Shown: positions 33,388-48,497, counted from the first letter of the stretch. The stretch is DNA of 64,000 bases from Metaphire vulgaris (GCA_018105865.1 CM030852.1:12511845-12575844); one strand, 5' to 3'. Notes: generated by a model from the letters alone, not told the origin. Translations and numbers: made by a program.

Positions 33388-33458
33388 GCGTGAGTGGTAT
33401 AGCGGTAGCATAGTTGCCTTCCAAGCAATTGACCCGGGTTCGACTCCCGGCTCACGCA
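33388..33458 (+). tRNA. tRNA-Gly-TCC: tRNA-Gly (anticodon UCC), copy 3
   Basis: Identical to copies 1 and 2. The flanks here are the most diverged of the three. Unit homology stops shortly after, near 33.83 kb, which ends the family B array. Confidence 0.93.
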
Positions 33459-33999
33459 TTGTTTTAACAATGTTCCGCAAATCCTGGTTTTCAAATAATC
33501 CCGTTCTTAGAATAAATAGAAATACTGTAATATTGTGGCCTATGCTGTGCTGCATTTAAAAATCTTAATTTTTTTTATTAAAATTAAAATTTAATAATAT
33601 TAAATGCAGCATAAGGAGTAGGCCTATGTTCTGTGGAATACTCTATACGTTTCAAATTTGTCCACAAATTGTCTTCTGTAATGTTACACGCTCGTTATAA
33701 GAGAAGATAAGCGTTGACGTCCAACAAAATTCCTTTACTTTTACTCTCCTGTTCTCTTGCACTAGCAATTAACATTTGTCAGACTTTCGATTGTTTACCC
33801 AGATAGATGCAGATACTACACATATTTAAAGAGCCGGATACCCTGGATTTAACCTGGATCTTTAATTATTTGGATTTTGGTGTTGCATCGGTGCCGTCGG
33901 TTCCTGTGCATTATGAAGTGGCGCTATAGAAGTTTAAGATTAGATTAGATTAGACAGGTGCATTTGCGTTCGGTGATGACGATAGCGTTCTGAACAATA

Positions 34000-34450
34000 C
34001 AGGGTGGTGCAAAAAAACTGGACTAGTCACATTTAGGCCTGGCATTCAATATAACATTGAACGAACTGAAACATTTCAGGATTTTCTTAAAGCGTAAGAA
34101 ATTTCAGTAAAAGTGATGTTCAATATGTCCACCGTTTGCTGCGATAACCAATGATAATCGCTTGCGAAACTGTCCAATATCCCGGTTGATATATAGTGTC
34201 CTGGCTGATTTCGACCCAGCATGGTGTCAGAACTTCTTTCAAATGTTCAATATCGCGAATTCTCTGCATGTAGACAAGCTGTTGAAGCACTCCCCAGACT
34301 GAGTAGTCTACGGGATTCAAATCCGGGCTGTTCGGGGGTCAAATTTCTGATTTCATGATGTCTGGAACGTGAGCAGCGAGAAAGGCAACTGTTTTTTTCG
34401 TGAATGATGAGCAGGTGCTCCATCCTGCTGAAAAGTGAAATTGTCACCAG
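34000..34450 (-). mobile_element. Mariner-type transposon, 5'-truncated and inactive
   Basis: The minus strand encodes the end of a mariner transposase: TKKTVAFLAAHVPDIMKSEI, a TGA in place of the expected Trp, then PPNSPDLNPVDYSVWG and further C-terminal sequence. PDLNPVDY..W is the mariner catalytic-domain signature. The element ends at a TA followed by CAGGGTGGTGCAAAAAAAC (33998-34018), a plausible terminal repeat. The N-terminal half and other end are missing. Confidence 0.75.
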
Positions 34451-34639
34451 AGTGAGCTAATCCTGACCCTAACACTCACCTTGATGACAATTTCAATTTT
34501 TTTTAAAATTGAAAAATAAGTCTAATAGGAAAACGTCTATACTCACCCTCAAAGCCAGGACCGGGACCAAGGACTTCTTCCTCTACTTCAGCTGCTTACA
34601 ATATGGCTGTGCATAGCTCTCGAAGGCAGTCTTTCTTTC

Positions 34640-34850
34640 TCTCTTTTTGTCACGTGTCCAGACCACTGCAGTCTTCTAATATTATTCGGATTTTGTCTAT
34701 TTTGCTGTATCCGTCAAATTCGTTCTTTCTCTGGTTGCTTCGTTCCTGATCTTATCTCTTCTTTTCTTGTAATTCCTAGCATTCTTTTTAGAAATGCCAT
34801 TTCAAAGGTAAGTATCTTTCTTTCATCTTCTTTCCTCGTCTTCCAGATTT
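34640..34850 (-). mobile_element. LINE reverse-transcriptase C-terminal relic
   Basis: The minus strand encodes EMAFLKRMLGITRKEEIRS and, after disruptions, NIRRLQWSGHVTKRE. This resembles the RRLxWxGHVxR ending common to several LINE clades. It is heavily decayed. Confidence 0.5.
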
Positions 34851-35036
34851 GGAATCCGTACCTGAAATACGGTGTGTTGCTCCCTTAGCCTCTGATAATC
34901 CGTGTTCAGCAGCTTTAAGACAGCTGCATGGGAAAGGTCCAGACGATGCGTTCCTATCATTCATGTTAATTTCGTATTATTTCGACAGCGATACGCACCA
35001 ATTAATTACGAGTCTGTTGAATAACTGCTCTGCTGC

Positions 35037-35064
35037 TACAACAACAACAACAACAACAACAACA

Positions 35065-35101
<37 letters not shown>

Positions 35102-35123
35102 ATAATAATAATAATAATAATAA
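35037..35123. repeat. Compound ACA/ACT/AAT microsatellite
   Basis: Three trinucleotide blocks in series follow a short piece (34905-35030) that resembles degraded family A exon 2 sequence: ISYYFDSDTHQLITSLL versus YKYDSANCQLIIGL. A repeat shared with 26.31 and 32.91 kb comes next. Confidence 0.55.
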
Positions 35124-36450
35124 TGATAATAATGCACTTCTATATCACCATTTCTAATACTCAAGGGTATCAATTGATGGCATTTCAAATCCATCTGCAA
35201 AAGACCAGGTCATTCCAGAAATAAATCAGTGAGAAAGGACAAAACAGACTATGGAGGAAATGTTAATTGGAAGAGAAGTGTTTTAAGACTAGATATAAAA
35301 ATACTTCGTTTATTGGAAGATCTGACAACCAAAGGGAGAGAGTTTCAGATTTTGGGCCCAGAAATAGAAAAAACTCTCTGACCAATGTCAATGTTGGTTC
35401 TAGGTACAGTACATTTAGCAGTGAATCAGCAAACCTTGTTGAATAACAATGTTTCGGATGGTTTAACATAGATTGTAAATATTGAAGTTGGCCAGACAGC
35501 AGTATAACCAGCAGCTCTACAGTTTATTTTTGCAATTAATATTTGGAGAGTGGAAATTGATATATGCAGCAAATATGCGAAACCCCATTGAGAATATGGG
35601 GTTGTTTAACTAAATATATGCACTAAAATTAGATTATTTTGCCAAAGGCCCTTGCAGCAGGAAGTGAAGTAATGAAAACCGATTGGCAGAGTACTCGTAG
35701 ATTAACAGTAATGTCGCAGATAATTGACTAAGTAGCCAAAAGGTTCATAAGTGCCATAATTACAAAACATCCATTGTTATTTTCATACATCTGGACATTG
35801 CTTTCTGCGGCTTTAATATGCGAACACACTTGAATGACACGAGGAAAAGGCGTACACTCATTAGAAAGCAGTGACCGAGAAGAGTCCTGAATTATTCTTA
35901 GCGGCACATCGATCAGTCAAAATATCGTGTTTTCGCTTATGTTAAATATTCTTAATTAAGATCGTTTTCAGTCAGTCAGTCAATCAAGAAACTTCTATGA
36001 CGCCATTAACTTATTGCCCCGGGCATCGGCCGATGACGTAAATCCTGCCATTTGTATTTAATTTATTGCCAACGTGGCATAAAAACATGAGGACACCAGT
36101 TTATCGCATAGTACGCAGAACGCGTGGGATTTCAATAATCGCATTGTTTGCTCTATAAAAGCTGAGTCCATCCTTAAAAATAGAGGCCCTGAGGCCACGG
36201 TCACCTAGAGCACAATAAGACCTGTGTCCTTCCATCAAGCACACGTTGGCACGTTGTTCTTAATCAGTAATCGTCTTTTAGTGTTATGATTTTCAAAATA
36301 ATTTACAATGCCTCATATTCAAGATTAATGCCCGATGGCCTGATTTTCCTTGATTCGCCCAGTGGCGTCATTTGGGGAGCAGAGGGGCCGTGCCCTCCAA
36401 GGAAATGAACAACTGAATTTATAATGTGTGAAATCACTATAGTTTGACTG
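35124..36450. other. First copy of the A-cluster spacer module, no gene seen
   Basis: From about 35555 (AATTGATATATGCAGCAAAT) this matches the modules at 43.45 and 55.09 kb, including CCGATGACGTAAA and AGAGGCCCTGAGGCC blocks. A hAT-like start (CAGTGGCGTCATTTGGGG) interrupts it near 36360. Confidence 0.45.
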
Positions 36451-36451
36451 T

Positions 36452-36544
<93 letters not shown>

Positions 36545-36555
36545 TTATATATATA
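36451..36555. repeat. (AT)n microsatellite
   Basis: About 90 bp of uninterrupted AT with a short interrupted tail. Another (TA)n lies at 38058-38106. Confidence 0.9.
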
Positions 36556-36569
36556 TTTAGAAAGATGCT

Positions 36570-37260
36570 CGATTTCGCGCAAAAATTTGCTCGCGCTCCT
36601 TCGCTTGCAAAAAACTCGCTTCGCTCGCAGTGCAGGATAATACTAAAACCCAATCATTGAATTCATGCTGCTGAACAACGTTTCAATGACATACATACGC
36701 CACGTAGCCAAGCTCTGACGCTGCAACGTATGCTTCGTCAAACGCTTCGCGTGGCCGTTCGCTTCGCGTCGCCGTTCGCTTCGCGTCGCCGTTCGCTTCG
36801 CGAGTTGTAGGCCTACACACTATGACGCTGCGACGTACGCTTCGTCAAACGCTTCGCGTGGCCGTTCGCTTCGCGTGGCCGTTCGCTTCGCGTCGCCGTT
36901 CGCTTCGCGTCGCATTTCGCTTCGCGAAGCCTAAGATTCCAGAACGACCAATCAGAACGCTCACCCAGCTAACCAATCAGAACGCTTGAAGGTAACGAAT
37001 GAGAACGTCACACAGCCAACCAATCAGAACGCTCACACAGCCAACCAATCAGAACGCTTGAAGGTAACAGACATACAGAGCAAGGATCTTAATATTATAC
37101 AAAAAAATGCTCGCTTCGCTCGCACTCGCTTCTCTCTTCGCTCGCAGTGCAGGCTCGCTTCGTTCGAGGTAACGAATATTCCAACAAACAAATTAAACAT
37201 AAACTGCTTACACAAAACGGGCCTAAATGTGCTCTATAAAATTAGCCTTAAGCGAAGCGT
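36570..37260. repeat. CG-rich 17-bp minisatellite and repeated CCAATCAG motifs
   Basis: At 36720-36930 the unit CGCTTCGCGTCGCCGTT and a GTGG variant repeat roughly ten times in two blocks. Downstream, AACCAATCAGAACGCT-like units occur at about 36945-37060 in four copies, each with CCAATCAG, an inverted-CCAAT/NF-Y-type motif. A further copy is at 37984. Short CTCGCTTCG runs flank both. Nothing coding is supported. Confidence 0.65.
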
Positions 37261-37539
37261 AACCGCGTCTTTCTAACGATTATAATCGCTGAGATATAGG
37301 TGCTATACGAAGCTCCTATTCACCATTCAATGCATTTAATTTAACTAATAATCGATGAATAATTAATTCCTTTGCAAGAAACCCGGGGATAAAAATTTCA
37401 GGAATCGATAGAAACGTAAGGAATTATAAAAAGGGACCTTTAAAGTTTAAAGTACTAAACGGAACATTTGAAACTCATAATGTTAATCTATAGGGCATGA
37501 CGTTGCACATTTGCGTCAAATTGCGGTAGATTTCGGGAG

Positions 37540-37970
37540 GGGAAGAGGGGAGGTATATTCCGAAGGCACACAGCCAAGCTCAACCAAAGAGATGGCTGGT
37601 TGGGAGATGGATGGGGAGAGGGGGTGGAAGAGGAATGGGGAGAGGGGTGGAGAGATGGGGGTTGGGAGAGGTTGGGAGGAAGGGGGTTGGGAAGAGGGGT
37701 GGAGGAAGGGGGTTGGGAGAGGGTTTGGGGGTTGGGAAGGGAGGAGGGGGTTGGAAGAGGAAGGGTGGAAAGAGGGTGGGGGGGGGGAAGGGGTGAGGAG
37801 GGGAGTGGGTTTGTTTGAGAGAGGGATGGGGGAGAGGGAAAGGGAATGGGAGTTTGAGCTGCAATTAAGACGCTTCGAACGCTCCGTTGATTAGAAAATA
37901 ATAGACAATGGTTGTCAATGGCAACAGCCTCGTGCACAGCCCAGGACAGAGGTTACGCATTCGACTTCGC
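37540..37970. repeat. G-rich purine tract with Helitron-like flank
   Basis: About 310 bp is almost pure G/A/T on the plus strand (TTGGGAGAGGGG-like units). It is followed by GCTGCAATTAAGACGCTTCG, GCTCCGTTGAT and GGTTGTCAATGGCAACAGC. The same order (G-rich block, then this flank) forms the 5' end of the Helitron at 44480-46224, so this is probably a second, diverged copy. Proline-rich and glycine-rich frames over it are artefacts. Confidence 0.6.
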
Positions 37971-38056
37971 AACGTCGATTGGTGACCAATCAGAACGCTT
38001 GAAGGTAACAGACAAACTGGACAAACAGAGCAAGAATCTTAATATTATAAATATAC

Positions 38057-38106
<50 letters not shown>

Positions 38107-39250
38107 CTATTTATATCATGCTGTCACCTTAACTTCAGTTCATGAAGGAGCAAGGAGAAGATGATATATATATATATATATCCAACTATATATATAGCTG
38201 CAGGATATATATATACTGTATATATATGCCCTCTTTTTATCAGCGAAGTGGGTAAACTCATTGCCCAACCATTCGAGGGACGACAGAGAAGGAACCTACG
38301 TGTTTCAAAGAATGTCTGTCACGATACAACGTTGAAACGCCATCGTGTTCCGAGGAACATTTTCTAATCTCCAACCGAACGAGAACTAGCCCACGATCAC
38401 TCCATGTTCCAGGACAATATTTTTTCATCATATATGTCCCTCAGAAGCGAAGTACCGAAGGCCTGCAAATTAAAAATATATATGTATACTATATATACTG
38501 TATATACAGTTTTCTAATGTCTGTGCCTAAATCTATTCTCATTGAACGAGGCATTGCTGTCATTTTATAATTGGTGCTAGATAACTCATTTGTACAATGC
38601 ACAGAACTTGAGGACTAGAAGTAGTTTTCTAATTTGTTTGCATGTTGCTCTCTATATCTTCAATACAGAGTTCTAAATTTGTGCATGCGTGTTTGTCCAC
38701 CCCCTGTCAATCCCTCCCTTATCCGTTCATTCTCCCGCCCTCCACTACCCCATATTGCCTTCCCTCTTATCTATTTGCCATTACCCTCCACTGTTATCGC
38801 GAATATGAAATGGGGCAAACATAAAACTGCTCATCAAGCCTGCCCTTGTCAAGGACAGATAATTACGCTAAATGCTAGAATACTTACAAAAGAAGTAATA
38901 TACAGTAAATCAGAAAATAGGGTTTGACAGACAGCAAATCACCCGCTATGCTTGACGGAAAATCAGCTGCATTTTTATTACGCTCTGCGCCGTGCATGCT
39001 CTCGGCAAACTGCGGGTCCCAGTAATCAAAAGCAAATGGTGTCTTTATAGCCTATAGGCTAATGTTTCACTTGATTTTCTTTCTATTTCACAATCACTGA
39101 CATGATTTACTAAACTGAAATAGACATACGACACTTGAAGCGAGTAAAATCAACACCAGATGTGCTCAGCCTAATTTCTTAATTAAGTTCATATGTAGGA
39201 AGAATAGGTGTTATATATTAGATTGGAAACGGCGACTGAGTGAAATCTTG
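38107..39250. other. A4 upstream region
   Basis: Matches 46.27-47.5 kb (upstream of A5) and 56.15-57.4 kb (upstream of A7). It includes a pyrimidine-rich stretch near 38690-38790 and GTCTTTATAG at 39041-39050. That is a weak TATA candidate about 250 nt before the A4 start. Confidence 0.45.
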
Positions 39251-39295
39251 ACTAAGCAACCGTTCAAAGTTCAGTTGAATCGCTTTTCAGTCGAA

Positions 39296-41478
<2,183 letters not shown>

Positions 41479-41510
41479 TGACCATGCAGAACTCTACATT
41501 TTTCTTTTAG

Positions 41511-41516
41511 AATAAA
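41511..41516 (+). promoter_or_regulatory. Poly(A) signal of A4
   Basis: AATAAA 33 nt after the stop. It is conserved at A6 (53131-53136) and mutated in A1 and A3. Confidence 0.6.
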
Positions 41517-42509
41517 TGTTCGGCTTTTGATCGCATCTTGAAAAGGCGGGACAGAAATAGACCTAATGGAATAAACATAAGAAAGACTCTTTTGGCCCTC
41601 ATCCTACGATAAAGGATTATTCATAATAAATATCTCAGTCACCAAGAAATATGTTGATGAATGTAACAGGTGTATTTAAACTTGGCGAGAACGCTGTTAT
41701 TTCCAGAACGAATGCACGAATTGACAAAAACACGAATGCAGATAAGAAGTAGACCATGTAAAACTGACTTATATCAAATTTGTAAGTTAAAACTTCATCC
41801 TAATTTTATTGTAATTGAACAATTCGTTATTTGATACAGTTAAATACTTTAATTTCTTTGATTAAACGTCTATTTGCATTCATGGTTTGTACTAATTCAT
41901 TCTTTTTAGATGTAGCATTGCTGAGCTTCTCTGCAAAACGTCTTCTGGAAGTATTATCAACCCTTTTCTATTTCATTTAAGGCTGCGAGAAATTGATTAT
42001 TGTCACAAAATGTTACATCCACATTTTAGGCACTAGGCCTACCTATCAATTTCTATTTCAGTTCAGGCCCAGCGAAAACGACTTTTGCCATACAATAAGG
42101 CAGGGTGAACTCTAGGCACAGCGCACAGAGTACACCATTGCAAGGTACAATCTACTCTGGAATACTCGATAACTGGCATTAGCATGCACTCATGTACTCG
42201 TGTACTGCAAGTACGAACTAAATAGCCTGCGCCCAGGCATAGTGTACTCCACGAAGAACGTACTGCAGAGTACATCATACTTATGGTACAATGCGGTCTA
42301 GGGTACATCATACCTAGGCACAACGTACTGCGTACGTCTATGTCACCCGATTACTGCGTACTGTAATCAATTACTGTTTTAAAAAGATAATATTGCAAAA
42401 ATATTGAACGTCCTATTTTTCGAAGTAAAAATAGCTAGCATACTACTCTTGATGACATAGGCTACGAAAAGCTAGCAGAAACAATTGCACATATCTTTTA
42501 GCAAAATGT
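41517..42509. other. A4 3' flank, no gene seen
   Basis: Matches the A6 3' flank (53.14-54.17 kb) closely apart from the 72-bp TTAA element there. A run of GTAC-containing words (GGTACA, AGTACA, CGTACT) fills 42110-42360 in both copies. Confidence 0.5.
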
Positions 42510-42520
42510 CCACATGTGTG

Positions 42521-42812
42521 TGGGTCGGAAAGATGGCAGACGTGGTTAAACGCTGGGCAGGCACGCCGACGGAACGGGTTCAATCCCCGTAGGAGCTCCC
42601 TAAGGTCGACTCAGCCTTACTCTCCAGAGGGCGATTGTGACATTAAAAACTGAGTAACAATGGCAACGTTGTGAAGGTAACCATAGGTTTGGCGGAATGA
42701 CTGGCCACCGTCCGCCGATGAATGGCTTAGCCACCTATGGGCTGATGGTCATGAAACCGAAGATTAGCACCGGCATCTACGGGCACAGAGCTTACGGATG
42801 AACTTTACACTA
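42521..42812 (+). mobile_element. tRNA-headed SINE, 292 bp
   Basis: Flanked by an 11-bp duplication CCACATGTGTG (42510-42520, 42813-42823). The first about 75 bp are tRNA-like, with an A box (TGGCAGACGTGG) and a B box (GGTTCAATCCC). A body with GGTCGACTCAGCC and AACTGAGTAACAA follows. There is no A-rich tail. The second copy at 54181-54478 sits at the same site in the duplicated unit. Confidence 0.8.
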
Positions 42813-42956
42813 CCACATGTGTGCATAGTTTGACGGTTTATATCAAGTTTTCATGCCTTCAGATGGACCACCGTTTTGGAGCTCCTACAGGAAACGCTGC
42901 CATGGGTCTATAGCTTAGAGTTCACGTACAACGGAAAGAAGCGCAGCGTGTGTGCG

Positions 42957-42958
<2 letters not shown>

Positions 42959-43053
<95 letters not shown>

Positions 43054-43110
43054 GACAGACAGACAGAGAGAGACAGAGAGAGACAGAGAGAGACAGAGAG
43101 AGACAGAGAG

Positions 43111-43182
<72 letters not shown>

Positions 43183-43275
43183 CAGACAGACAGAGACAGA
43201 GACAGAGAGAGACAGAGAGAGAGACAGAGAGAGACAGAGAGAGACAGAGAGAGACAGAGAGAGACAGAGAGAGAC

Positions 43276-43367
<92 letters not shown>
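42959..43367. repeat. Long (GA)n/(CAGA)n microsatellite
   Basis: About 410 bp of GA interspersed with ACAGA units. The counterpart in the next unit is split and shorter (54627-54793, 54930-55000). The Arg-Glu and Ser-Leu open frames covering it are artefacts. Confidence 0.95.
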
Positions 43368-43368
<1 letters not shown>

Positions 43369-43530
43369 CAGAGACACACACATATACAAACAGAGTGATG
43401 GAGAAAAAGAGTGACAGACATACGAATGGAGAAGGAGAAGAGGCAGCCGGTAATTGATATATGCAGCAAATATGCCGAAACCCCATTGAGAATATGGGAT
43501 TGTTTGACTAAATATATTTATATAAATATA

Positions 43531-43908
43531 TCGACAAATGACGCAACGCATTATTTGTGACGACGGGGAGAGAGGGTTCTAGAAATGTGACGTCACATAA
43601 TACTACATATTTTTTTATTACCGCCATGTATGTTACCGTAAAATTGAACGTATTTGACACTTATAATTATTATACACTTCATTTTAAAAAAGGAATCTGA
43701 AAATGTTTCTGAATATTGTTTCAACTATAACAATAATAATGAATATTTCCAAACGAAACGTTATAATTTTGACATTCGAAAGACGACAAGAGGAGGGGAT
43801 AACGCGTTGTGACGTCATATTTAAGAGGTCTGACTTTTTGTGACGACGTGTGACGAAGGGGGTGTCAAAAGCTGCCCAAATCGCGTTACGTCATTTACGT
43901 ATGGCCCC
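43531..43908. mobile_element. TIR element related to 9682-10091
   Basis: The right end AAATCGCGTTACGTCATTTACGTATGGCCCC and left CGACAAATGACGCAACGC are the termini of the 9682 element. The outer bases of the left end are lost. A GTGACGTCACATAA palindrome lies inside. A copy is in the next unit at 55166-55539. Confidence 0.6.
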
Positions 43909-44479
43909 TACTTAGAAAGCCAAATGGTTTATATGTCTCATAGTTACAAAGCATCCATTGTTATTTTCAGACTTGATTGCGACACATCAGTCAAAATTAT
44001 CGTCTGTTTTCGCTGAGATTAAATATTCTTAAAATCGTTTTCAGTCAGTCAATTAGTAAACTTCTATTACGCCATTAACTTATTGCCAAGGGCATCAGCC
44101 GATGACGTAAACCTGTTCATCCATCCTGCCAATAGTATTCAATTTATTGTCAGCATGACATGAAAACAAGAGAACACCAGTTTATTACACATGTGGTATA
44201 GACAGAGCGCGTCGGATTTCAATTACCGCATTGTTGATTCCATCAACAGCCGTGGCCCCTTTTATAAAATAGAGGCCGCGAGGCCACAACCACCAAAAGC
44301 ACAATAAGAGCTGTGTCTTTCCATAAAACACATGTGTTCTTGATCATTAAACATCTTTTAATTTTATAATTTCAATCGAATTTATAATGTCTCTTATTCA
44401 AATGCAATGCATAATGACCAGCTATAGATAAGACTGATTTTCCTTGATTTGTCAATAATAATTATCCAACTATATAATA
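43909..44479. other. A-cluster spacer module, second copy
   Basis: Nearly identical to 55.54-56.11 kb and related to 35.7-36.4 kb. No gene is seen. Confidence 0.5.
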
Positions 44480-46224
44480 CTAGGTGTTTACCCGTCAAAA
44501 ATGACGGGGGAGATTGGCTGTTTTACCACCCGACTTTGCGCAAATGCAATAGCATTTTATGACGGGGGAGATTGGCTGTTTTACCACCCGATTTTGCGCA
44601 AATGCAATAGCATTTTGAGCAATTAATTGTCCTTAACTCGCCGCCTTTTCCTTCAACCGAGTTAACGCCCATTCGCATGAATTTTCTGAAACTTGATAGT
44701 CAAGGTAAGTGTACTGATTTGGCAGTGTCGAACGACATGCAGTGCTTGATTCTCTTGTTTGCTGTGCTGCTTTTGCACGCCGAGCAACAGCCTGCTACTC
44801 ATTCTCACTTGATTGTCGGAAAGCTCGTGAACGCTGGACTTTTTTGTTTTGCACGGACAATTAGAAAGAGGAATAAAAAAAAGCTAAACAATGGTGCAAA
44901 CCTCATCTTCTTAGCTCTTATATAGCCTGAGATATAGCAAATTCAAAAAAATTTGGAAACTTTCTCAGAATTCAAAACTTTCGCGAAATTCACCGATATA
45001 ATACTTACAGTATGTTCAAACATTGGGGTCATCGGGTTAGAATTGATAGATTTTTGCCAAATGTCAACCGATTTTCAAACTTTTTGGTTTATTTTGTTCC
45101 TCTGACATCCCTTTACAACTTTGCCGCTGACCGAAGTGGGGTTACCGCTGAAAATAATTTGCTAGAGGGCTTTAAAATTTTTTCGGGGGGAGAGGGTGAT
45201 ATTTTAGGCCGTAAAGTAAACTCTACCCCCATATTTTTTTGTTTTGCACAGACGGTTAGAAAGAAAATAAACAATCTAAACAATGGTGCAAACCTCATCT
45301 TTTTAGCTTCTATATAGCCTGAAATATAGCAAATTTAAAACGTTACAGCAATCATTTCTGAAGAACGCTTTTCCAAAAATTAAATCCACAGTACGGTGAC
45401 GGCGTCTGAAAATTTAATTCCCACTTGAGGGGTAAAATAAAAAATAGGTATTGAGGCTAGGAAGGAATAAATATATATAATAACGGGGGCAGAGCATTTG
45501 GAGAGGGAAGGGAGGTTTGGGAAAAGGAAAGTGGGTTGTACGGGTTTTTTAAGAAGCAGCGTTGTGTAAGTTTGGGAACGGGGTTTGGGGCCGGCGGGGT
45601 AGGGCGGAGCGGATGGGTGATGGGTTACTTAAGGGCGATTGGGAGAGGGATGGAGAGAGGTACGAAAGTTGGGAGATGGGTGGGGAGAGAGAAGGAACGG
45701 GGGTTTGGGGCCTGTCGGGCAGGGCGGGGCGGGGCGGGGCGGGTATGGGTTGGGGCCTGAGCGATTGGGAGAGGGATGGGGAGAGGAAGGAAACGGGGGG
45801 TTTGGGGCCAGGGACGGAATGGGTTGGGGCCAGGGCGATTGGGAAAAGAGATGGGAAGAGGGAAAGGAATGGGGAGAGGGAAGGGGAACATGGGGTTTGG
45901 GGCCAGGGGCCGGAAAGGGTTGGGGCCAGGGTTGATTGGGAGAGGGATGGGGAGAGGGATGGGGGGGAGAGGGAAGGGGATGGGGAAAGGGAAGAGGAAA
46001 GGGTTTGGGGCCGGGGGCATAAAATGGGTTGGGGCCTGGGCGATTGGGAGATTGATGGGATGAGGGAATGGGGACGGAGGTTTAAGCTGCAATTAAGACG
46101 CTTCGTTAAACGCTCCGTTGATAATACAGTTTTGATTAAACAATATTTGGTTGTCAATGACAACAGCGTCTTGCAATATCTGCCGTGTTGCCGTCGGACG
46201 GACATCGAGAATTATATATATAGA
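44480..46224 (-). mobile_element. Non-autonomous Helitron, 1,745 bp
   Basis: Read on the minus strand, it begins TCTATATATATAATTCTCG and ends with a hairpin CCCGTCATTTTTGACGGG, then TAAACACCTAG. It is inserted exactly between A and T without duplication. 5' TC, a short GC hairpin and 3' CTAG are the Helitron hallmarks. The sister unit has the empty site at 56109/56110 (ATATAATATTAACTACC). Inside are a 61-bp direct repeat (about 44485-44610), two copies of a roughly 110-bp segment (44830-44960 and 45230-45345) and a G-rich minisatellite (45485-46080). No Rep/helicase is encoded. An 82-codon frame at 44677-44925 is of unknown meaning. Confidence 0.88.
45485..46080. repeat. G-rich minisatellite inside the Helitron
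   Basis: Units of the type GATTGGGAGAGGGATGGGGA alternate with GGGTTTGGGGCCAGGG. Many GGG/GGGG runs give high quadruplex potential on the plus strand. The large Gly/Arg-rich and Pro/Ser-rich frames on either strand come from the repeat. Confidence 0.85.
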
Positions 46225-47519
46225 TTAACTACCTATATAAAAATATATACAGTATATGCGCTAAGCGGGAGCCATCGCAGAAGCAACTGCTGTTAGAAAG
46301 CTTACATTTGACTACATTCTTCATCAATAACGATGCCCTATGCTTTATCAGCAATATGGGGGCAACAGAGAAGGAACCTATCTGTTTTCTAATCTCCAGC
46401 CAAATGAGAACTAGCACACGATCATATCATGTCTCCGGACATTTTTTCTATCGGGAACGAAGCACTGAGGGTATAGGAAAAGTTATATATATATATATAT
46501 ATATTTTTAGTGGGAATATACGAGAACGGCGTTATATATTTGGGGCCAGATTATATATATAATTGTTTTTATGTGTGAATGCGTTTGGGAACATAGCGGC
46601 GTTCACACACCTGTTTTGTTGACGAGTAAAAAGGACGAGTTCCCAAACCTTTCTTCAAAGAAAAAAAGCATTGTATATATATATATTTATTTATTTATTT
46701 ATTTATTTATGTATTTATTTATAGTTTCCTAATTAACTGCATGTGCCTAAATCTATTATCATTGGACGAGGAGTTGTCATTGTATAATTAATCGGTGATA
46801 AACTACCCAACGTACGGAGCTTGAAGACCAGAAGTTATTTTTAATTGGCCTCACGCATGTGTCTCTCTATGTCGTATATACAGAGTTCTAACTCTGTGCA
46901 TGCGTCTTTGTATACTATTCTGTCAATCCATCCCTTCTCCGTCTGTTCTCTCTCCCTTCACTGCTTCATTCCTTCTTCATCTCTCTTTACAATGTCCCCT
47001 CCACTCCACTGTTATCGCGAATAGTAAATGCGGCAGACAAAAAACTGCTCATCAAGCCTGCCCCGGTCAAGGACAGATAATTAGGCTAAATGCTAGAACA
47101 CTTACAAAAGATGTTATATAATAATATTAATAAAATCGGCAAAGCACCCGCTATGCTTGACGGGAAATCAGCTGCTTTTTATAATTACGCTCTTCGCCAT
47201 GCAACGCGCTCGGCAACCTGCGGGGCACAGTAATCAAAAGCAAATGGTGTCTTTATAGCCTATAATGTTTTGCCTGTCAAGCGACAATAAGACATTCTTT
47301 CTATTTCACAATCACTGACATGATTTACTAAACTGAAATAGACATACGACGCTTGAAGCGAGTAAAATCAACACCAGATGTGCTCAGCCTAATTTCTTAA
47401 TTAAGTTCATATGTAGGAAGAACAAGTTCGTAGGTCTATATTAGTTTGTGAAACGGCGACACAGTGAACTCTTGACTGAGCAACCGTTGAAAGTTCAGTT
47501 AAATCGCTTTTCAGTCGAA
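46225..47519. other. A5 upstream region
   Basis: Matches 56.11-57.42 kb and in part 38.2-39.3 kb. It includes a CGTTCCCACACC motif near GGGAACATA (a small inverted pair), a pyrimidine-rich block at 46915-47010 and GTCTTTATAG (weak TATA candidate) at about 47250. No gene is seen. Confidence 0.4.

Positions 47520-48497
<978 letters not shown>

Noticed and set aside
36720..36930. CRISPR-like direct repeats.
   Set aside because: Units are contiguous with no unique spacers, in an animal genome; it is a minisatellite.
37488..37937. Proline-rich 149-codon minus-strand frame.
   Set aside because: Translation of a purine tract; no conservation or signal features.
39248..39295. N-terminal extension of family A exon 1 (KVQLNRFSVE before MSSF).
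   Set aside because: The codon opening the extension is TTG, not ATG, and lengths differ between copies. MSSF gives a proper signal peptide.
42523..42600. True tRNA gene at the SINE head.
   Set aside because: The acceptor stem does not close; it lies inside a unit with an 11-bp duplication.
42876..43551. Three long open frames (Arg-Glu-rich on plus, Ser-Leu-rich on minus) over the GA tract.
   Set aside because: They are translations of a (GA)n/(CAGA)n microsatellite; the sister unit has a different length and frame.
45549..46296. Gly/Arg-rich plus-strand frame and Pro/Ser-rich minus-strand frame of over 200 codons.
   Set aside because: Both arise from the G-rich minisatellite inside the Helitron, which is absent from the sister unit.
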